This document shows, piece by piece, positions 1 through 9,604 of a stretch of DNA of 64,000 nucleotides. The stretch's first letter is position 1. Each line of letters opens with the position of its first letter. The DNA lies in NCBI GenBank assembly GCA_949752735.1, contig OX457042.1, positions 22,622,995-22,686,994 of the forward strand, in the 5' to 3' direction. The DNA is from Lumbricus terrestris (Eukaryota > Annelida > Clitellata > Crassiclitellata > Lumbricidae). The notes beneath the pieces are model-generated. The model searched no databases and had not been told where the DNA came from. It saw only the letters and a program-made list of their open reading frames with translations. A program made the position numbers and the translations under genes.

Positions 1-110
1 GAAGGTGTTGCTGTTTCTGACTGCTGACTTAATATTTTTCTCTTTTGAGGGGTTCTTCGCACTGGGAGCACCGCTGATTAGGTTGTACTGTGATAGGCGC
101 TTTATAAATC
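1..110 (+). repeat. LINE 3'-end fragment in QTRT1 intron 3
   Basis: The stretch runs through GCACTGGGAGCACCGC to GGCGCTTTATAAATCC. This resembles the 3' end of the LINE at 3865-4350, which closes with AGCGCTATATAAATG. It is probably a short, old, 5'-truncated LINE copy inside the intron. No coding part is visible. Confidence 0.4.
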
Positions 111-266
111 CATAGATAGTATAAAGAGTGGTATAAATAGTATAGTAAAGCAATACCTTACCTTAGACCTTAGTATAGCCCTATTTTGATGTGTACACAT
201 CAAAGCAATACAGTCTCGTTAATAAAAGTCCAAAAAGTGCACTGATAAATTCACATTAATACGTAC

Positions 267-405
267 CAATACTGTTTTGTATTTCGATCGATTTCTCTGG
301 AGTGAGCATCATATCCGATCCATCGTGTGGAGACTGGAACTTGACGCCTTCTTCCGTTATTTCAGCCAAAGCCAACAAGGAAACCATTTGAAAACCTCCA
401 CTATC
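267..405 (-). CDS. QTRT1: QTRT1, coding exon 3
   Basis: A 139-bp exon (46 codons plus one base) that begins with [10 protein letters not shown]. This is a hallmark of tRNA-guanine transglycosylases; its Asp is known from bacterial TGT to contact the base in the active site. It continues ITEEGVKF...[11 protein letters not shown], as expected for the animal enzyme. The acceptor is TTCTGTGATAG and the donor GTACGT. It joins exon 2 at phase 0 and ends at phase 1. I found no further QTRT1 exon between 1 and 266, so exon 4 must lie outside the window. Confidence 0.92.
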
Positions 406-540
406 CTATCACAGAAAACACCACTACGCACTAAACACATGCAAGCTACAAACAATATGGCAATATATAATATCTAGTCTTGCAGAAGTTTATTGTTGTT
501 TAGTTGTATTTATTATTACGTATATTGTTACTGTTCTTCC

Positions 541-640
541 AACAAACGATTGTTTCATGGTGCTTATGAATAGTCACCTTCAAAGGGCATTATATAAATC
601 TTTGCAATGAATGAATGCAGTTATTCATTGCTGATAGCCT
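541..640 (+). repeat. LINE 3'-tail fragment in QTRT1 intron 2
   Basis: GGCATTATATAAAT is followed shortly by GAATGAATG, the same architecture as the 3' tail of the better preserved LINE at 3865-4350. It lies in the 417-bp intron between exons 2 and 3 (406-822). The call rests on the tail alone. Confidence 0.35.
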
Positions 641-822
641 TTGGCAGACTATATGCATAACTATGAGCCTTGAATACCTTTGCAAAAGATTCACTACTGG
701 AACGCCTCAAGACAATAACCATAATTCTGAGATCAACTCCCGCTAGTCTTTCAAATTATCCTTCGAACTCTATAGATAGATTACTGAATGAGTATAACTA
801 ATTACCCAAGCAATATGCTTAC

Positions 823-891
823 CGTTAACAAAGCATGCTTCCAATTCATGAACTCGTGAAGCCCACCTGCTTGCTCCAATAGTTGGTCACC
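823..891 (-). CDS. QTRT1: QTRT1, coding exon 2
   Basis: A 69-bp phase 0-0 exon encoding 23 residues, including AGGLHEFMNW, which follows exon 1 directly in the QTRT1 family. It is bounded by a TTTTTTATTACTCAG acceptor and a GTAAGC donor. The frame stays open upstream into intron 1, so an ORF finder would draw a longer false ORF (802-1050). The acceptor and the family alignment limit the real exon to 891. Confidence 0.9.
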
Positions 892-1029
892 CTGAGTAAT
901 AAAAAAGAAATTTTGCACAAATAAGGCAAGATTTTTAAAAATCCTGTTTCTTTCACTCACAGTGCAAATGTTGTATAAACTTGTCGTTATCAAACTCTCA
1001 GATTCTTTATGAACAAAATTGAAAGTGAG

Positions 1030-1070
1030 TGCCTTAATTCGTAGTGTCAACGCGTGTTTCCTTTTGCCGA
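1030..1070 (-). pseudogene. Duplicated fragment of QTRT1 exon 1 inside intron 1
   Basis: These 41 bp match exon 1 positions 1647-1687 at 39 of 41 positions, in the same orientation. They encode the exon 1 peptide around KHALTL(Q/R)IKA. The fragment lies in intron 1 (892-1466) without its own donor, so it looks like a partial local duplication and not an alternative exon. It gives a short false reading frame running into exon 2. Confidence 0.75.
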
Positions 1071-1077
1071 AAAAATG

Positions 1078-1267
1078 TTAAGTAACGGAAGCTGGATGAA
1101 GACCTTTTACAGGTGAAATGGAGGCTGGATTGACGAAAAAACGTTTAAGTAACGGAAGCTGGATGAAGGTTCTTCTACAGGTGAAATAGAAGCTGGATTG
1201 ATGAAAAACGCAAGAGAAATGGAAGCTGGATAAAGGCATTTTTATAGTTGAAATGGAAGCTAGATTC
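1078..1267 (+). repeat. Three-copy tandem repeat of ~66 bp in QTRT1 intron 1
   Basis: Three imperfect copies of a unit containing GGAAGCTGGATGAAG and ACAGGTGAAATGGA-type words start near 1078, 1144 and 1210. A smaller two-copy repeat of about 31 bp (AATTTATCAGCCTAAA) follows at about 1333-1385. Nothing functional is apparent. Confidence 0.7.
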
Positions 1268-1466
1268 AACCTGGCGATCCAGAAATTATTTGTATATAGG
1301 CCTACATTTTGCAGCCTCGGATAATGTCCAAATAATTTATCAGCCTAAAATACGGTACAAAGAATTTATCAGCCTAAACTACGGTTTAACCTTACGCTGA
1401 ATACAATGATTGCATACACTTTAAAATAAACAATAGCAGCAGACGATTGTATTGGGTAATACTCAC

Positions 1467-1712
1467 AGGTCTATTGCCAAGGTGATATGTATTTCCGAGC
1501 ATGAGTCTGCAGCCGAGCTGTTCCAGTTGTTCAGGTAAAAGCCCCTTAAGAGTTCCCTGAGTTCCAACAGGCATAAATACCGGTGTATCCACAACAGCAT
1601 GGGGAAGGGTCATTACACATGTGCGTGCTTTCGATGTCGAACACTCTGCCTTAATTTGTAGTGTCAATGCGTGTTTCCTTTTGCCGACGTTTCCTATCTT
1701 AGCTGATGCCAT
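1467..1712 (-). CDS. QTRT1: QTRT1, coding exon 1 (gene partial, continues past left edge)
   Basis: First coding exon of the catalytic subunit of eukaryotic queuine tRNA-ribosyltransferase. With QTRT2 this enzyme exchanges guanine-34 for queuine in Asp, Asn, His and Tyr tRNAs. The 82 encoded residues include the family blocks [15 protein letters not shown] (about residues 43-57) and LGNTYHLG (72-79), recognised from memory of the animal proteins. I chose the ATG at 1712 because it has A at -3 and G at +4. An in-frame ATG at 1742 would add ten residues but has T at -3 and T at +4. The exon ends after codon 82 at a GTGAGT donor, phase 0. Exons 2 and 3 lie further left and join in frame, giving 151 contiguous codons. 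Later exons, including the nucleophile Asp known for the family, are outside the window. Family identification is firm; the exact start is inferred. Confidence 0.93.
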
Positions 1713-1742
1713 TTTTATTAGTCGACTGCAGCTGCTGGACAT

Positions 1743-2383
1743 ATAAACGAGTAATATAAGTTTAATAACGTGATCCCGCTTTAAAGAGGAAACATCAGCA
1801 AGGCCCTACATTGTTCAGGAGTGGAAAGACATCACATAAGTAAGTAAGTATAATATAAATGGCGCATAGAAGTAAATAATAAAATTTTGTAAAATTAATG
1901 AATGTAGAGAGTGCTTTATTATTAACGTCGTGTGACTAGTTTGCGGGTAAGTGCATTTAAGTATTAATGGTGGTAGTCAACATACATTTATTAAATGTCT
2001 TACGATTTGACATTTAAACGTGTAAAACTTCGTCTATGGGTAATAATACAACCGATTGTGAGATCTGCTTAAAGTAGTATTTTCAGTTTAACGACACTGA
2101 TAATTATGAAAAATCATTAACGTCGTCTTCCTCCTCTATCCAGCCATGGGACTAGCACTACCAAAGTTAAAACAATGGCAGTCTTCACACTCAAGGTGCC
2201 ATTAAAATGTCTTGGTGACCCTGCCTAGCGGAACCTTATGCTCCTTTGGGTTTACCCATTGACGCCAACTGCACATGAATGTCTAATCTGTTGATTACAT
2301 GTATCATGGTCTTGGTAATCAATAAATATATTGATTGATTATTGGTTAATGCGGATGACTATCAGGTCCGTAGCTGGCCAAAA
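1743..2383. other. Upstream flank of QTRT1; no gene recognised
   Basis: This is the 5' flank of QTRT1 on the minus strand and should hold its promoter and 5' UTR. I see no clear TATA box or CpG cluster. From about 2120 to 2350 the sequence looks repeat-derived: it ends in ATCAATAAATATATTGATTGATTATTGG, a tail typical of LINE or SINE 3' ends. That part is only suggestive. Confidence 0.4.
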
Positions 2384-3070
2384 TCTATATCTTTAAGAAA
2401 GGATGTGGCTATGTTTGTATGTAGCCTATGTTTGTATATTTGCCCAGAATGCACGCTCACCGTTTTTGAGCTTTTCACTCTAAACCTTCACTACTGTGTA
2501 GGTCTCGGCATGATACACTAAGTCGAGGGTTGGCGATTCTCTGCCACCATGGGGGCCAGGTGGGAGGCGAAACCCCCAAATTTAAAAAAAATCAGCTATT
2601 GATTTGAATTTTTTTTCGTAGATAGAGGTCCATCAGAACCACCCGGATCAGTTGTTGGCAAATCTCTACCACCATGGGGGGCCAGGGTGCAGAGGGGTCA
2701 AAAACACTGATTTTCGCTATAAATTTTCATTCAATTGCCACGTATAAAAGCAGTGATTTTAATCGTTTTAGAGGTGTTCTGGGGTGGAGGTGGAGGGCTG
2801 GGATGGAGGTGAGGGTGGAGGTGGTGGGATGGCGTATGGGTCGACGGGTGGGGTTGGGGTGGAGGGGTGGGGTGGGGTGGAGGGGGATGGAGTGGGAGGT
2901 GGGGGTGGAGTGGGGGTGGAGGGGTGGGATGCGGTGGAAATTTTCGTCAAACCCAAATTTCTCCTGTGGCGTACTGGTATAGAGGTCGGAGTGTGGTGGG
3001 GTGTGGTGGGGTTGTGGCCGGAGCGGATCGAATCCTAAATTTCCCGGGCAACGCCGGGTACGTCAGCTAG
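2384..3070 (+). mobile_element. Non-autonomous Helitron
   Basis: The 5' end begins TCTATATCTTTAAGAAAGG immediately after an A. The 3' end is CTAG followed by T, so insertion between A and T fits the Helitron rule. About 10 bp before the CTAG is the expected small hairpin: CCCGG, loop GCAACG, CCGGG. The 687-bp element has no Rep/helicase coding sequence, so it must have been mobilised in trans. Internally it has a near-duplicate of CCACCATGGGGGCCAGG at about 2547 and 2670, and a G-rich minisatellite. The 3' end is very typical; the 5' end is a little less certain. Confidence 0.8.
2766..2935 (+). repeat. G-rich minisatellite inside the Helitron
   Basis: Irregular tandem GGGTGGAGGTGG-type units give about 170 bp with almost no C on the plus strand. 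Many closely spaced GGG/GGGG runs make G-quadruplex formation possible. The Gly/Trp-rich and Pro-rich open frames here are artefacts of this composition. Confidence 0.8.
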
Positions 3071-3347
3071 TAAAATATAAAGACGAAGCAAACTCCATTC
3101 CCTACCATTTACGTCCCCAGCTCTTCTCATTTTCGCTTCCTTTTTCTCCATCACTTTTCAACCTCTGTCTTTTCCGTCTCCACCCTATATATTCTCTGCC
3201 TTCCCGTTCCCAAAAACCTACCACCTGACTTAAGTGGGGACTTTGGAGTTTCATAGTATTACCTCCTGAAAAAGTTTTATGGTAGATCAAAGTTGTAGAG
3301 CATTTTAAAGTTTTGCTTAAAATCAGTTTTGAATGTTCTGTAAAGCC
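3071..3347. other. Spacer between Helitron and MITE
   Basis: A pyrimidine-rich stretch (about 3095-3225) followed by ordinary AT-rich sequence. I see no gene. Its last eight bases, 3340-3347, are GTAAAGCC, the left half of the long-range target duplication described for the composite element. Confidence 0.5.
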
Positions 3348-3753
3348 CAAGAGCGGATACAGAAATTTTGGAGGGGGGGGCGAAATTTTTTGGTCTTGTT
3401 GGTGGCCAGGACAGGGGGAAAATGTCGTGTTATTCGTCGCCGAAAAACTGATGACCTTTTTAAAGTCATTCGTCCAATTTTTCAGGAAAAAGATACCGGT
3501 TCAGCCGCCAAAAAAGTTGATGACCTTTTTTTAAAAAAAATTTGTCGGTCATCATGTTGGGAGTATGGTAAATCAAATGGGGGTCAAGTCCCACGCGATT
3601 TCTTTAATGTGGACCTGATATCCTGTTTTTCTTGCCCGCTGCATTTATTTAATGGCTTGTTGAAACCAAATGGGGGCCCACGTTCCATGCAATTTTTAAA
3701 TGGGGGGGGGGTGGGGCATGGCCATTTTGGCCTCCCCCCTGGATCCGCCCCTG
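3348..3753. mobile_element. hAT-type MITE, copy 1
   Basis: A 406-bp element starting CAAGAGCGGATACAG and ending with the complement of CAGGGGCGGATCCAGG, an imperfect terminal inverted repeat of about 15 bp. It resembles copy 2 at 55068 along most of its length: GGTCTTGTTGGTGG near the left end, repeated GGAAAAAGATACC, and TTTATTTAATGGCTT with AACCAAATGGGGG near the right end. It has no transposase; the open frames at 3313-3797 are incidental. The 8 bp to its left (GTAAAGCC) are not repeated to its right (TCCGACAG), but are found right of copy 2. Confidence 0.8.
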
Positions 3754-3864
3754 TCCGACAGTTATGCAGTTTAATTAAGTTTGTGCAAATGCCCTAATGT
3801 TTCGTAGCAAAGATACCATTATATACATTGCTCTTCGCTCTACATTGGCCTCCCATCCAGCAGA

Positions 3865-4350
3865 TTGACTTGTCTTGACCGGGTGTTGCGCTCTGCTGCA
3901 CGCCTAATTGGGAAAATCCCTAAATATGATCATGTCTCAAACTACATGCTTGAGGTACTTCACTGGCTCTCTATTCGCAGGCGTATCGAGTTCAGGGTAG
4001 CTGCATTGGTATGGCGATGTTGTCAGGGCCTTGCCCCAACTTACCTCCGTGAGCTATGCAGCTCTACATTGGGTATCCAAGGACGTCGTCAGCTACGCTC
4101 TGCTGATAGGGGAGTCCTCTTAGTTCCTTTTGCTCGTACTACTACCATGAAGGATCGAGCCTTTTCTGTGGTTGGACCAGTGGTCTGGAATGGCCTTCCT
4201 TTTGAGCTACGCCTACACCCTGGGACTCTACCAGTATCCTTCCTTACTAAACTTAAAACTGTTCTTTTTGTGCGCGCTGGAGTTGGGAGCGCTTCTGAGT
4301 AGTTTTTCTTGAAGGAGCGCTATATAAATGTCCGAATGAATGAATGAATA
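3865..4350 (+). pseudogene. 5'-truncated LINE: reverse-transcriptase C-terminus and 3' tail
   Basis: An open frame of 145 codons ends with TAG at 4300-4302. It encodes the end of a non-LTR retrotransposon ORF2, recognised from RSAARLIGK, VLHWLSIRRRI, ALVWRCCQGLAPTYL and VVGPVVWNGLPFELR, a string typical of L2/CR1-like elements of marine invertebrates. The polymerase core is missing. A short 3' UTR ends AGCGCTATATAAATG and a GAATGAATGAAT tail. It is a dead fragment left by incomplete reverse transcription. Confidence 0.85.
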
Positions 4351-4470
4351 CATACAGAGGCACAAATATCCATATTTAGGCCTATTTACAGTGGTTTATA
4401 CTTAATAATGTGCTATATATATACACATGTGAAAGGTCATTAGAGCTATCGTATGTTTCCGCTTGCGGAT

Positions 4471-5043
4471 GCCGTTACGTGGCGCCGCGTGGCGAATGTG
4501 TCGAAAACTTTTGCTGCCGTGCTTGTGCAGGTCGATCGCCCAGAGCGCGACGTCCCAACTCCGAAGCATTTAGCAATGGGGCCCCCCGTGCAGACGACAT
4601 GCAAGCACGTGCAGATGGTCATTTACCGGCATACAATATGCAAATTATATACATAGGTCGAGTTTTATATAATGTTCTATAGTTTCTGCGTTTTACAATG
4701 CACAATGCTAAATTATACGTCTTGTGTTCTGACCGTCATGTGTCGGCACCTGGCGAAAGCGCCAGAAACATTAAAAAATCATCTCCTACCAAGAGCGCAA
4801 CGGCGCCAACTCCAGCGCATTTAGCACACACGCGCACACCATTATACACATACGCACATATTTGTACATGCCAGAACTATTTACAATGTTTGATAATAAC
4901 TCAGTGTCTCTGAACTTTTAGTAACTGTTGTTATTCTATTTTAGTATGCTGACCGTGATGTGGCGGACCCTGGCGAAAGCGTCAGAATTAGTGTGTAAAC
5001 ATATCGTTCGCCCAGAGCGCAACGGCACCGACTCCATTTAGCA
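4471..5043 (+). repeat. Three diverged copies of a GC-rich repeat, spaced 250 and 222 bp
   Basis: Three blocks each carry a TGGCGAA-type word followed by AGAGCGCRACG, an AACTCC/GACTCC word and ATTTAGCA. The shared GAGCGC words lie at 4543, 4793 and 5015. AT-rich spacers separate the blocks. This looks like an old tandem triplication of a unit of about 230 bp with a conserved GC-rich core. I recognise no gene or known repeat family. Confidence 0.6.
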
Positions 5044-5100
5044 CTGGAGTCAATGTCACCTATGATATTTTATAGGTCCTGTTTCCTAATCTGTAATCAT

Positions 5101-5740
5101 TTATCATATTATAGTGAAGAATTTTTCTTTGGTAAATAGGCCCAATAGTGGATCACTCCCTTCGGGTAGCCTATTGCTCCCTACATTTCACAGTAATGAT
5201 TGTACACTAAGCTATACCATCGCAATTGTTAACTGCAATTAATCAGTTTGTGTACCATTATGAATGCATAATTCTCGGTTTGATATTTTTGGGATCAATA
5301 AACAAGTTGAAGTTGAAGTAATCGTTTGGAGCGTTGCAAATAGCTGCGCTATAACATTGTGAAGACAGAGTTGGCACATGACGAACCAAGCTGGCCAATC
5401 AGCTACGTTTGTTTTGTTTTGCGTGGGAGTGGCGCAAAAAGAAGGAGCGACGAATAACACGTGCTTTAAATTTTTAGTGAGTCGCAATACGGGCACCGAA
5501 GAAGTATCTTGGTTTGTGTGAAAGATGTTCGCTCACGGTGCAAAAGACGACGAAACTCTACCTACTCCTTCTGCCGAAACGGTGAATTCGTAATTCGTAC
5601 TATTTTAAGTTAAGCCATAAGTAGAAAATAACGCCTATCATATTGCGTAGGATATTGAAATAATGTATTCAGGCCATGGTAGCCTATGCCGTTTTGTTCA
5701 TAATAATATGGCTTCTGCCTGTTAGCTAATTAATTATTAT
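5101..5740. other. Intergenic stretch with a LINE-like tail and a 22-codon ORF
   Basis: At about 5285-5322 GGGATCAATAAACAAG runs into TTGAAGTTGAAG, a tail seen on CR1-type LINEs. A CACGTG E-box palindrome lies at about 5459. A 22-codon frame at 5525-5593 with a fair start context (AAGATGT) encodes MFAHGAKDDETLPTPSAETV and two more residues. It could be the first exon of a plus-strand gene, but I see no good donor and no matching next exon. No gene is claimed. Confidence 0.35.
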
Positions 5741-5744
5741 TGGC

Positions 5745-6290
5745 ATTCGCGTTAAAGCTAATTCTATTTTAATTTGTCCAGCAGCCGACCTTTGTAGTTC
5801 TATAGGCTTGTGTGCTCATTCGACCTTGGCACTGCGTAGAGATGAAATAATGTCATTTTCTTGTCTAGACACGAAGTCACATGTCCTAATAAACTCTGTC
5901 ATAATCTCATCACTGATAGCTTAGTCTCTAAGGAGTTGACCGTGCAATGGACAATATTATCGTCCCACCAACAGTTCCTATAGATTATCATCGACTCGAA
6001 AAGTACAACTACGACTGCACTACGATTCGGTTTCATGAACGGTCCATAGTCGTAATTTAACTCTGACTGCATTGCATAAATTGTATGTACAGTCCTTGGG
6101 CATATTACTGCACATCTCACAATTAGACCATAGATTTCTCTCCGATGCTATCCATAGTTTAATTCCGAAAGTATTTCAGTTGGATACGACCTACTCTATT
6201 AACCACCAACGTTCATCTGGTGGTACATAGGCAATGATTTTCCAAACTTTTATATTATTTGTCGGCCAGTTATAAGGCACATTGCTTAGA
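5745..6290 (+). repeat. Left arm of a long inverted repeat
   Basis: Much of this arm aligns, with many mismatches, to the reverse complement of about 6805-7385. Examples are TTCGACCTTGGCA, CCGTGCAATGGACAATAT, AACGTTCATCTGGT and GGCAATGATTT, in the same order in the left arm and in the complement of the right arm. Total span is about 1.6 kb with a ~500-bp spacer. It may be a foldback transposon or an inverted duplication. Arm limits are approximate. The 73-codon minus-strand frame here is incidental. Confidence 0.75.
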
Positions 6291-6474
6291 GGGGGGCATA
6301 ATAATATTCTATTCGAAATTCATTATGCAGTGAATGTCTCCCTGTTTCCCCTGTGTGTTTTGTCTGTATTCGTTCTCTGTGCTTGTATACATTAATTATG
6401 CTTTATTTAAATAATACTAGAACTTTGCGTGTTGGTTGTTAGCAAGTCTCACGCATAAATAAAAGTATTTAAAA

Positions 6475-6598
6475 TTGGAGGGGTGAAATTGGGGGGTGAA
6501 ATTGGGGGGTGAAATTGGGGGGTGAAATTGGGGGGTGAAATTGGGGGGTGAAATTGGGGGGGTGAAATTGGGAAGGGGTGAAATTGGGAAGGGGAAAA
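6475..6598 (+). repeat. Minisatellite GGGGGGTGAAATT
   Basis: About nine tandem units of a 13-bp motif, with one longer G-run and two degraded units (GGGAAGGGGTGAAATT) at the right. It lies in the spacer between the inverted-repeat arms. The Pro/Phe-rich minus-strand frame over it is repeat-derived. Confidence 0.9.
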
Positions 6599-6804
6599 TG
6601 GGAAAATATAAAAATGGGTAGCGATTAAAAATTTGAAAATAAATAGCAACTAAAAATTAGAAAATGGATTGCAATTTAAAAATTAGAACATAGATAATAA
6701 TTGTATGGTGACTGTAGTGCCGGTATGTAAATTGTACACTGTATTATATGCTTGTTGACGTTGTATTAACGAAAAACAGGGAGCCAGGATCTGCTTAAAA
6801 TTAT

Positions 6805-7385
6805 TTAGTAATATAACGATAAATGCAATGCGACCTCTATGTGTCCGATAACTTCTATAAAACTTTGTCGAAATCATTGCCTTAAGAAGACCAGATGAAC
6901 GTTGTTGGTTGATGGAGTAGGACAGCCCCATCTGAAATAAATTTCGGAATTCAACAGTGGATCGCATCGCAGATCGATCCAGGGTCTCATTGTGCGATGA
7001 TCGGTAATGTGACTAAGTACTGTATATGTAATAAAAGCATGCAGTCAGTAAATATAATTACGACTATTGGCCGTCCATGAGATTGATTTTTGTAGTCCAG
7101 TCCTAATTGTGGTTTCGAGTCAATGATAATGCATGGACTCTTCTTGGGACGATATTGTCCATTGCACGGTGAAGTCTTTAGAGACTGAGCTACCCGTCAA
7201 CGAGACTATGATGGAGTTTGACATTAGGACAAGCGACTTCATACACGTCTTGACAAGAGAATGAGATTTCACCACTGCACGATGCCAAGGTCGAATGCTA
7301 ATGCAAGTCTGCAGAAGTAAAACAGTAGGTTGTCTGGGCGAATAGAAATCGAATTAATTAACGCCAATGCAGGATAGTTAGGGTT
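6805..7385 (-). repeat. Right arm of the long inverted repeat
   Basis: Partner of the arm at 5745-6290. The outermost alignable words are GGCATTCGCGTTAA near 5741 and the complement of ATTGGCGTTAATTA near 7362. Divergence between arms is visible on sight, so the duplication is not recent. No transposase frame and no clean target duplication are seen. Confidence 0.75.
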
Positions 7386-7390
7386 TTAAT

Positions 7391-7650
7391 TAAGTAGTGT
7401 AGTTCCTTGCATATTAATTAGGGTCCTTTCTGTATTTCGCCTTTCTGATCTAAATATTTGTATCCACTACGTAGCTACTTTTGTATCTGGTATTTCTTAA
7501 TATAATTAAAATTATAATGCAGATTGCACTTTAGTTCAGCTATAGAGGCTTCTGCAGCCTGTAAGAAGCATAAAATAAGAACCATAAAATAGCAATATGA
7601 ATAAAATATAAAAATAAAATAGCATGTCTGATGTAATGCATCAAGTAAGA
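7391..7650. other. AT-rich spacer, nothing recognised
   Basis: AT-rich sequence with short ATAAAATA runs at about 7570-7625. I see no gene, repeat unit or RNA. Confidence 0.4.
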
Positions 7651-8125
7651 AGATTTTGACGATAACTTTGGGTTCTTGGGTACTGCCTAAGTTCTTGTTC
7701 TTTCAGATCTCGGAGGAGCTGATCGTGGATTGGGGGACGGTGGAAGACGCGTGGAATCTCCAACAACGATCGCCTGGATCCGTGGTCATTTCGGCATCAC
7801 GACGTCTGAGGGGTCGTGGACAAAAGTGGGTGATGTATATCGAACCTCTTGTTCTTTCAGGTTTTCTTCTAGTTGCCTGGAGCACGACCACTGGATCCCA
7901 AAGACGGTGACAGACTGGGATATGGTGGAAAACAGGTCGAGTATCCGACGCCCAACAATCCTCGACATTGTAGGTCGCGAGGTCAGATGGGTCATGGTTG
8001 GTTAGTGCCCTCTTGTGATCGCCATCTTGGTAGGGATGGTGACCATACAAGGGGCGATAGGATTAGCCACCAATTTACAATGTTCTTGTCCTTTCAGTTT
8101 CTATTGTAGTGATTCAGAGCATGGA
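7651..8125 (+). repeat. Repeated modules with splice-acceptor-like starts
   Basis: Three modules begin after near-identical words ending in CTTTCAG: TTCTTGTTCTTTCAG (7706), CTCTTGTTCTTTCAG (7860) and TTCTTGTCCTTTCAG (8098). The first two share an internal GAYTGGG...GGTGGAARAC block about 175 bp apart. The shape resembles duplicated exons, each preceded by a pyrimidine tract and AG. No single frame runs through them convincingly and I cannot name a protein. An ancient exon duplication or a repeat family are both possible. Confidence 0.4.
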
Positions 8126-8164
8126 GCAGCAAAAGTCAAGCACACAGGACCAGCTGATCATCTG

Positions 8165-8300
8165 GCTGGCCTCAACCCCCTTCCCCAGGCCTCACTCCCT
8201 CCCAGGCCTCACCCTACCGCCCAGGCCTTGCCCTCCCCAGGCCTCCCCCTCCCCCAGGCCTCACCCTCCCTCCAGACCCGCCCTCCCCCCAGTCCATATG
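8165..8300 (+). repeat. C-rich minisatellite (CCCAGGCCTCACC-type)
   Basis: About eight irregular units built on CCCCAGGCCTCACCCTC. The Pro-rich open frames here (for example 8015-8323) are artefacts. The A-rich stretch that follows (8300-8460), rich in TAAAAATG and AAAAT words, holds no recognisable gene. Confidence 0.75.
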
Positions 8301-8524
8301 CACGTCCAACCACTAAAAATTAAAAAAATTAAGACAAAAGTAAAAATGTTAAAATGTAAAAAAGTAAATGAGCAAAAACCAAAAATGTGAAAAGTAAAAT
8401 GTTAAATTCAATATAGCAATAACTAAAATTTAAAAAATTTAAATTTAAAATGTACAAAACAAAAATCGTCCGTTCGTTTGCACTCTGACCCCCATTGATT
8501 TTTTTCCATTCGTTTTCCGTTCTC

Positions 8525-9604
8525 ATTTTTTCAGGTTCTTTTATTGTAAACAATGATTGCATTTTAATTGTTTCTGATTCTTTTATTGCTTACATGTATT
8601 GTGTTGTTTTTTAAGGTTCTTTTAATGTTAATATAACAGTGCTCTTACTCTTCTTTTTTTAGGTTCCTTTACTTTTAACGTAATTGTGTTCTTGTTGATT
8701 TAGAATGTTTTATTGTAAGCAGTGATTGCATTCTAATAGTTACTAATTCTTTCATTGCTTGCATGTATTGTGTTGTTTTTTAGGTTCTTTTACTGTTAAT
8801 TTAACAGTGCTCTTCCTCTTCTTTTTTTTAGGTTCCTTTACTTTTAACGTAATTGTGTTCTTGTTGATTTAGAATGTTTTATTGTAAGCAGTGATTGCAT
8901 TCTAATAGTTACTAATTCTTTCATTGCTTGCATGTATTGTGTTGTTTTTTTAGGTTCTTTTACTGTTAATTTAACAGTGCTCTTCCTCTTCTTTTTTTTA
9001 GGTTCCTTTACTTTTAACGTAATTGTGTTCTTGTTGATTTAGAATGTTTATTGTAAGCAGTGATTGCATTCTAATAGTTACTAATTCTTTCATTGCTTGC
9101 ATGTATTGTGTTGTTTTTAGGTTCTTTTACTGTTAATGTAACAGTGCTCTTCCTCTTCTTTTTTTAGGTTCCTTTACTTTTAACGTAACTGTGTTCTTGT
9201 TGATTTAGATTATTTTATTGTAGACAATGATTGCATTCTAATTGTTTCTGAATCTTTTATTGCTTGCATGTATTGTGTTGTTGTTTTAGATTCTGTTACT
9301 GTTAATGTAACAGTGCTGTTGTTTTTTAGGTTTCTTTACTTTTAACGTAACTATGTTCTTGTTGATTTAGATTCTTTTATTGTAAATAATGATTGCATTC
9401 TAATTGTTTCTGATTCTTTTATTGCTTACATATATTGTGTTGTTGGTTAGATTCTTTTACTGTTAATGTAACAGTGCTCTTCCTCTTCTTTTTTTAGGTT
9501 CCTTTACTTTTAATGTAACTGTTTTCTCGTTGATTTAGATTATTTCATTGTAAATAATGATTGCATTCTAATTGTTTCTGATTCTTTTATTGTTAACGTT
9601 CATT
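8525..9604 (+). repeat. Tandem array, ~169-bp period, of pyrimidine-rich units
   Basis: The CAGTGCT word recurs near 8640, 8807, 8977, 9144, 9313 and 9474, spacings of 161-170 bp. Each unit divides into three related ~56-bp parts, each starting at a T-rich run ending in TTTAG or ATTTAG followed by a TTC-TTTTA-type word. The two units around 8700-9040 are almost identical. There is no open reading frame. Directly downstream is the 194-bp monomer array leading into LINE sequence, so this may be part of a retrotransposon 5' UTR. Confidence 0.8.

Noticed and set aside
802..1050. Single 82-codon gene
   Set aside because: It is QTRT1 exon 2 extended through the intron into the duplicated exon 1 fragment; splice sites and family alignment limit the exon to 823-891.
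2674..3070. Gly/Trp-rich and Pro-rich proteins
   Set aside because: Frames on both strands follow the GGGTGGAGG minisatellite; there is no coding signature.
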